Below, one piece after another: positions 9,041 through 13,721 of a stretch of 13,721 nucleotides of DNA. Made by a program: the position numbers and the translations under genes. This DNA comes from Capsaspora owczarzaki ATCC 30864 (Eukaryota; Opisthokonta; Filasterea), in NCBI RefSeq assembly GCF_000151315.2, contig NW_011887298.1:230570-244290 (forward strand), read 5' to 3'. The notes beneath the pieces were generated by a model, which was given only the letters and a program-made list of their open reading frames with translations, made no database searches and was not told the DNA's origin. How positions within the stretch are numbered: the first letter of the stretch is position 1; every line of letters starts with the position of its first letter.

Positions 9041-12000
9041 ATGGGTTCCTGCGCCTCTGTCATCGCAAATGCTAAAGTTTCATTCTCGAGCACGAGCCGG
9101 CAACCATTCTTACATTGTCGAAGCAGTTTTGTGTGTCACCCAAACTTCAAACTTGGTGAACATTCACATTGCATGTCCTTCGGCGAGTCCCTCGTTGAGG
9201 TGCCCATGTCCAGCCACGAGCTCGCTATGCGGGAAGCATCGAGTCTGCAGCGGCAGCAGCAGGAGCAGCAGCTGGAGCAGCTGGAGCAGCAGCGACGCGG
9301 CTCGTTCGACCTCGCACTGCGGCAAAGAGCTGCGTTTCCCGCCACTGATGACGACGAGCCCGACGACGACCACGATGACGACCTCGCCCCACAAACCGGC
9401 GCGCTCCCACATGTGATCTTACTACCCAACCATGGCAGTGCCGAGGCTGCTCCGGCTGTGACCAATCGCCCGCTGGGATCGACTTCCGCAGTTCGCTTCG
9501 ACTTGACCGAATTCGAGCCCAGCAGCTCACGACGACCTCCTCCTCACCAAGCACCGCCACCATCAGAGCCCCGCCCGTCAATCCTCAAGAAGGATTCAGT
9601 AGTAGCCGCGTACTTGGCGCCAGAGGCGGTTCCGAATGGCACGGGCGACCGCGCGCACGTTTACATGCAGATGCAACCCCTGTACGACTTTACAAGTGAC
9701 TCAGACGAGCGGCGCGACGAGCTGATGCGAGCTGCCCCGTCGTTCCAGGATGCACGCAGACGCTCCATCCAGCCATCTCGGAAGCCAATGGGCCTCGGCT
9801 CGACCTCCTCGAACACTTCGCTTGGCGGAGCCTTGGGCAAAGTGTTCACCGGGTTGTCTCGAAGACGCCACTCCATCCAGCCAGGCTTCCCTGCTTCGTC
9901 GGGATTCGAGCCCAATGTGCTTGGCGGTTCAATAGCGAGCGGCATCAGCCGAAGCGAAACCAGGCAATTTACGCCTCCGCCGATCGTGGCGGCCGACAGC
10001 GATGGTCTGGAAGAGGACACGTCAATCTCCTTCTGGACAACGCTGCGATCCATGATGCCCACAATGCTGACCAGCGGTGAGCTGCCGCAAGTGTCCGACA
10101 AGGAGTTTTTTCTCAGCTACTCTCGAAAGGACAAGGTAATGGCTCGAGAATAACGCGCGTGGTGTGTGGCATGGACTCGGGGGGGGTTTTTTTTTTGTTT
10201 TTGTTTTTTAATTCACCCCGCACCTACACCCGCATACGCAGGCCACGGCTGCTCGTCTTGTTGATATGTTCACCGAAGCCAATGTTGATGTGTGGGTTGA
10301 TTGGACGTCCATTCCCCCTTCAGGTAACCTCTACAGTTGTTGTTTGTTTGATGCACAAACGCGCCGCGATGAGCTAACCCTCTTGTTTGGCTCCCTCCTC
10401 TCAGCTGATTGGATGAGCGAGATTTGCAAAGGCATTGAAAATTCGAGCGCGTTCTTGTTTCTTCTATCGCCCAACAGCGTTTCTTCTCTGGTAGACCAAT
10501 CCTGAGTCCCTCCTGTCTTGCCCATTCGATTCTCTTGGGTGCTCACTCCATCTTCTTCGTTCACAGGTGTGCAATCAGGAGCTCGACTATGCCATCCAGT
10601 GCGGAAAGCGAGTCATTCCCATAGTCATTGAGGATATTGACGCGAGTATCGTGGTGCGAACCGAAATTTCCAGCCGCAACTACATTTTTATGCGGCAGAC
10701 CGACAACGGGGCTGAATCCTTCAAGACCATTATTCATGCCCTTTCGCAAAGTACGGTGTGCCGTTGCTCTTTATTTTTTAGTTTTTCTCTTCCCGTTCGT
10801 GCTTGGTTTCTGCTCGATTCTCACGCTTGCTTGGACGACGCATGGTCAGATCTCGATTATGTACACGAGCATACTAGGATCTTAAAATTAGCACACACTT
10901 GGAACGACAACCATCGGGTAAGAAGAGGATGACAACAAACAAACCTTTTTTTTTTTTTTTGGCAGATGCTTGAAAGTTCCAAGTAGCCATTGATCGATTG
11001 ACGCTGTTTCTGTCATTGTTGACGGCTTTACAGAAACCCGATTTCCTGGTGTTTGGTCACGTCGCAAACGCAGCCCAGCAGTGGCTGACGGACTCTGTGG
11101 GGCAGTCGCCAGCGCCTTGTCCCCTCCAGGTCGAGTACATTCGAGCTTGCGTGCGCTTTGCAAAGCGGGTGCACCATCGCAAGCGCATGGTTGCGATTGC
11201 ATTCATCCTCGTGTGCATTGCGGCCGTCATTGCCTCCACCATCCTTGCCATTCAAGCGAAAAGAAACTTGGAGGAGGCCGAGATTCAGCGCAAAACCTCC
11301 AAGCAGTTTACCGCCTTTGTCGTCGTGCAGCAAATAGCAACACTCTCACAGTCCTTCTTTCTCGAATTCACCAAGCGGTATCCAAAACCTTCCTGGCTCT
11401 GTTACACCAGAAAGTGCATCATGGGATCCATCATGAGTTTGGCACGAGTCGAGACGCTTGCCATCGTCTCTGATTTGATTCCCCGCTCGTCCTTCCGTCA
11501 GTCGGCATTCGCGGCACTTTTGCAAACCCGCTACACTGCACTTCGCAAGGATTTTGAGCTGTACAATGGCAACATTGATCCATTCAATACGACCGGTGCT
11601 GTTTGCGAATGGAGCATTTCTCTCTAGTAAGTCTTTCCGCGGTCGCGGTTGGCACTTTTGTCTGTCGTTTTTTCTGTCTTGCTGGTGTGGCTGGGGTTGC
11701 TTTTTACAGCACCGCATCGACTCAGCTCTTTTTGTTTTTCCCTGTTTTTGTTTTTGTTTGCGCTATTCGATTTTGCTTGCGTTGTCCCTTGCCAGTGGAA
11801 TCGGCTTTTTGCAATACTGCGGCAGTGGTAGTATCGATATCGTTTCTCTGACACAACCACTTCATCCGTTTACCGAGTGGTACTCTTCCAAACCGAATCA
11901 GACGGTTTTGGCACAGGAGCCGTTTTCGTTGCCACCAGACCCAACGCACGCGCGCCGACTACGGTTACCTGACGGGTCTCTTCTCGTTGGTGCCAAGTGT

Positions 12001-13432
12001 TCCGACGTTTCCAGCGTCGGGCTGGCGACGCTCATCCAGCTGAACGCAACCCACATCGAGTACAATGTTTTTGGCCTGCTTCTTGGAAGTCACGAGGAAG
12101 AGCCTGGCCCCCAGAGTCTGCGCCTCCTGTCCTCTCGTATCTTTCCAGCGGTTTTTACCGACTCGTCGTGCCTTCTCAGCCCAACCACGGCGCACTTTGC
12201 CTTTTTCGCCATTCTGCCGTTTGATCCCGGCCATCCCCACCTGGTCTTGATTGACTCTGACGTTGACCGAGTTTTCGATTTTGGACGTGCCGACACTCTG
12301 AGCGTTGAAAACATTGGTTTCAACGACGACTCGACTCTGCTGGCGATGGCGGATCCCGAGGTGGTTGGTGACTTGCGGCTCACGCGCCTTCCCATGCCCG
12401 GCTCGGCCAACTTGACCCATGTTCCTCTGCAACTCCTCCCTGCGAATTATTCCGACCCCTACTATACGCCCGTCTATGCTGGCTCATGGGTCGAGCAAGA
12501 CGGGGTCTTGCCAGTCATGCGCATCAACATTACTCTCCCAAGTACCAATCCTTCCAACTCGTTTGTTACTTTGTCGAAGGAAACTTCGCTATCCACTCTT
12601 CAGGTGCGCACTCCAACCCTTAATGTTTTTGCACATTCACCGCTTGTGCTCATGCTCAATTTGTTAGGTCTTTTGTTGCGTTTTCTCACCTTCCATGGAT
12701 TCTGTTTGTTTTTCGGTGGTGGTGTTGTTGTTTTCCTATCATGCTCTGTTTTCTCCATCACCGCCACAGTTTTTCCCACAGTCGGATTGGCTGATTGTGG
12801 CAATGGCCTTCCCAAACAAGATTGTCGGGTACATTAACACGGCTTCTGCAACGTACAGCTCGGAGATGCTCAAACTCCCCTTCCATCTCGTCGCGGGCAG
12901 CGACATGCCAGGAGTCATTGTTTCCATCGACGTCGAGAGCAATCTCGCGAGCTTTGGCGACGATCAAGGATTTGCACGCAATCTCAAGTGCAACGTGCCT
13001 CCTCCAGGCAGCTCGACAGTGCCCCAGTGCGCGACGATTGGCCAGCTGTCCGTTGGCTCGGGTCCTGTCAAGCCAGGCTCCCTGATTCTCTACCAGGTCT
13101 CGGGGATTGCCATCGTGACTGCGGAGGTTCTCTCGTCAAACTGCTTGAGCGGTCTTGGAATTGCAGACTGCCATGGCCCAATCATTTCGTGGCCCGCGGA
13201 CATGGGTCAACCCATCACTGTCTCCTCCTTCTTACTGACGTATGTGCTGTCGCTCGTCCGAATCGATGCATCAACAAGCAACCCGTACGCGCTTTGGCCA
13301 ACAGGTCAGGACGAGATTGCTCCCACGCTTTTAGATATCAGCCTCCGTAACCCCAACTTTCAGCAATTTCTTGCTGATTCGTTGCTCTTGCCGTACGCGA
13401 TTGTGCAGCAGTTTACGAATGATGATGAGTAG
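9041..13432 (+). CDS. TIR-domain single-pass membrane protein with glycosylated C-terminal region
   Basis: Eight exons (9041-10135, 10242-10323, 10405-10490, 10567-10750, 10850-10917, 11034-11626, 11796-12603, 12770-13432) join in consistent phase to give 1192 residues. Residues 1-353 look disordered: MGSCAS start (possible myristoylation at G2 and palmitoylation at C4), Gln/Glu coiled-coil-like segment (70-85), Asp-rich run (103-114), Pro-rich stretch, and two RRR(H)SIQP sites (239-245, 274-281). The TIR domain spans about 354-482: FFLSYSRKDK, VWVDWTSIPPS, DWMSEICKGI (E398 is the candidate NADase glutamate), FLFLLSPNSV and GKRVIPIVI. A linker (483-557) follows with HTRIL-x4-W, FLVFGHV and LQVEYIRA. 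The transmembrane helix is at about 558-578, preceded by RFAKRVHHRKR, so the N-terminal side should be cytosolic. Residues 579-1192 carry six sequons (N690, N737, N786, N908, N920, N947) and several Cys; part of this may be a degenerate beta-propeller. TIR domains act as NAD-cleaving enzymes or adaptor scaffolds; which applies here is unknown. The first exon start is uncertain. Confidence 0.78.
10100..10750 (+). other. TIR domain coding segment (spread over four exons)
   Basis: The TIR fold is cut by three short introns (106, 81 and 76 bases) placed after the first strand, at the BB-loop region and after the SPNSV strand. The pattern WVDW-x3-PP-x-ADW, then SAFLFLLSPNSV, then VCNQELDYA and KRVIPIV belongs to the bacterial-type TIR_2 group rather than to animal Toll or MyD88 TIRs, judging from remembered family patterns. 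Confidence 0.85.
11190..11252 (+). other. Transmembrane helix of the TIR protein
   Basis: Residues 558-578 are uninterrupted Val, Ala, Ile, Leu, Phe, Cys and Ser/Thr, about 21 residues. Eight of the eleven residues just before it (RFAKRVHHRKR) are Arg, Lys or His, against a mixed-charge segment after it. By the positive-inside rule the TIR side faces the cytosol. Confidence 0.85.
12770..12781 (+). promoter_or_regulatory. Tandem in-frame splice acceptors at exon 8 of the TIR gene
   Basis: Two CACAG acceptors, ending at 12769 and 12781, are 12 bases apart and both keep phase 0. Using the second would remove four residues (FFPQ). The first has the better pyrimidine context. Confidence 0.45.
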
Positions 13433-13721
13433 AAGTAGTGTGCTTGGTCTGGCATACGATGCTTTGTCTTCTCGTTCTCCACTTCCATCTCCATCTTCAG
13501 TTTTGTGTGTATGTATTTGGGTGGATGCTCGGCATGTCTTGGCCCTCCCCTTATCTAAGTTTATTACATGTACAACATTGTCCAAAGCTCCAATTGTTGT
13601 TGATCCTGGCTGTCTGCTTTGAGACTTTGCATCATTTCTTCCCATATGCAGCAAGTCACCTCATGATGATCTGTCACTTGTCCGATTTTCGTTTTCATCT
13701 GCACATTGTTGTTAGTCTTCA
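13433..13721. other. 3' flank of the TIR gene
   Basis: T- and C-rich sequence follows the TAG stop. It is probably the 3' untranslated region and perhaps the start of the next intergenic region. No AATAAA is visible in the first 150 bases, and no further gene is supported. Confidence 0.5.

Noticed and set aside
10136-10158. Stop soon after the first TIR exon, suggesting a truncated protein
   Set aside because: The stop lies just past a GTAATG donor. Splicing at 10135 restores a full TIR domain in phase across the next three exons.
11965-12432. 155-codon minus-strand frame opposite TIR exon 7
   Set aside because: It is a shadow of the plus-strand coding frame, with no start context or domain.

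Overview
This window comes from the nuclear genome of an intron-rich unicellular eukaryote. Every gene I can rebuild is interrupted by short GT-AG introns (76 to 784 bases), and the non-coding DNA is full of long T, A and C homopolymers. There are no ribosome-binding sites or operons. A near-canonical CDC42, together with a ZFYVE19/ANCHR-type and an HSD17B12-type gene, suggests an opisthokont or close protist relative, but I cannot name the species. All gene models were built by hand from reading frame, splice-site phase and remembered family motifs.

Layout, left to right. (1) A plus-strand two-exon gene for cytochrome c oxidase subunit 7C (249-1015). (2) A convergent minus-strand five-exon gene (3553-1401) resembling the abscission-checkpoint protein ANCHR/ZFYVE19. 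It keeps the MIM1-like helices but has no FYVE finger, and it ends in an in-frame Ser/Asp repeat array. (3) A minus-strand four-exon gene for an HSD17B12-type very-long-chain 3-ketoacyl-CoA reductase (5566-4074). (4) A divergent intergenic region (5567-6355) with a possible small unrecognised minus-strand gene, a 10-bp tandem repeat and a TATA-like box. (5) A plus-strand four-exon CDC42 (6356-8608) with two homopolymer-filled introns of nearly 800 bases. (6) A plus-strand eight-exon gene (9041-13432) for a 1192-residue membrane protein with a TIR domain, followed by 289 bases in which I see nothing.

The TIR protein is the most interesting item. Its order is a disordered, possibly acylated N-terminal region, a TIR domain, a conserved linker, one transmembrane helix, and a roughly 610-residue C-terminal region with six N-glycosylation sequons. 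The TIR plus linker plus helix closely resembles bacterial TIR-TM-WD40 proteins. The predicted orientation (TIR inside at the N-terminal side, glycosylated domain outside at the C-terminal side) is the reverse of Toll-like receptors. The other genes are housekeeping: respiration, lipid elongation, membrane remodelling and cell polarity. I see no evidence that the neighbours form one pathway.
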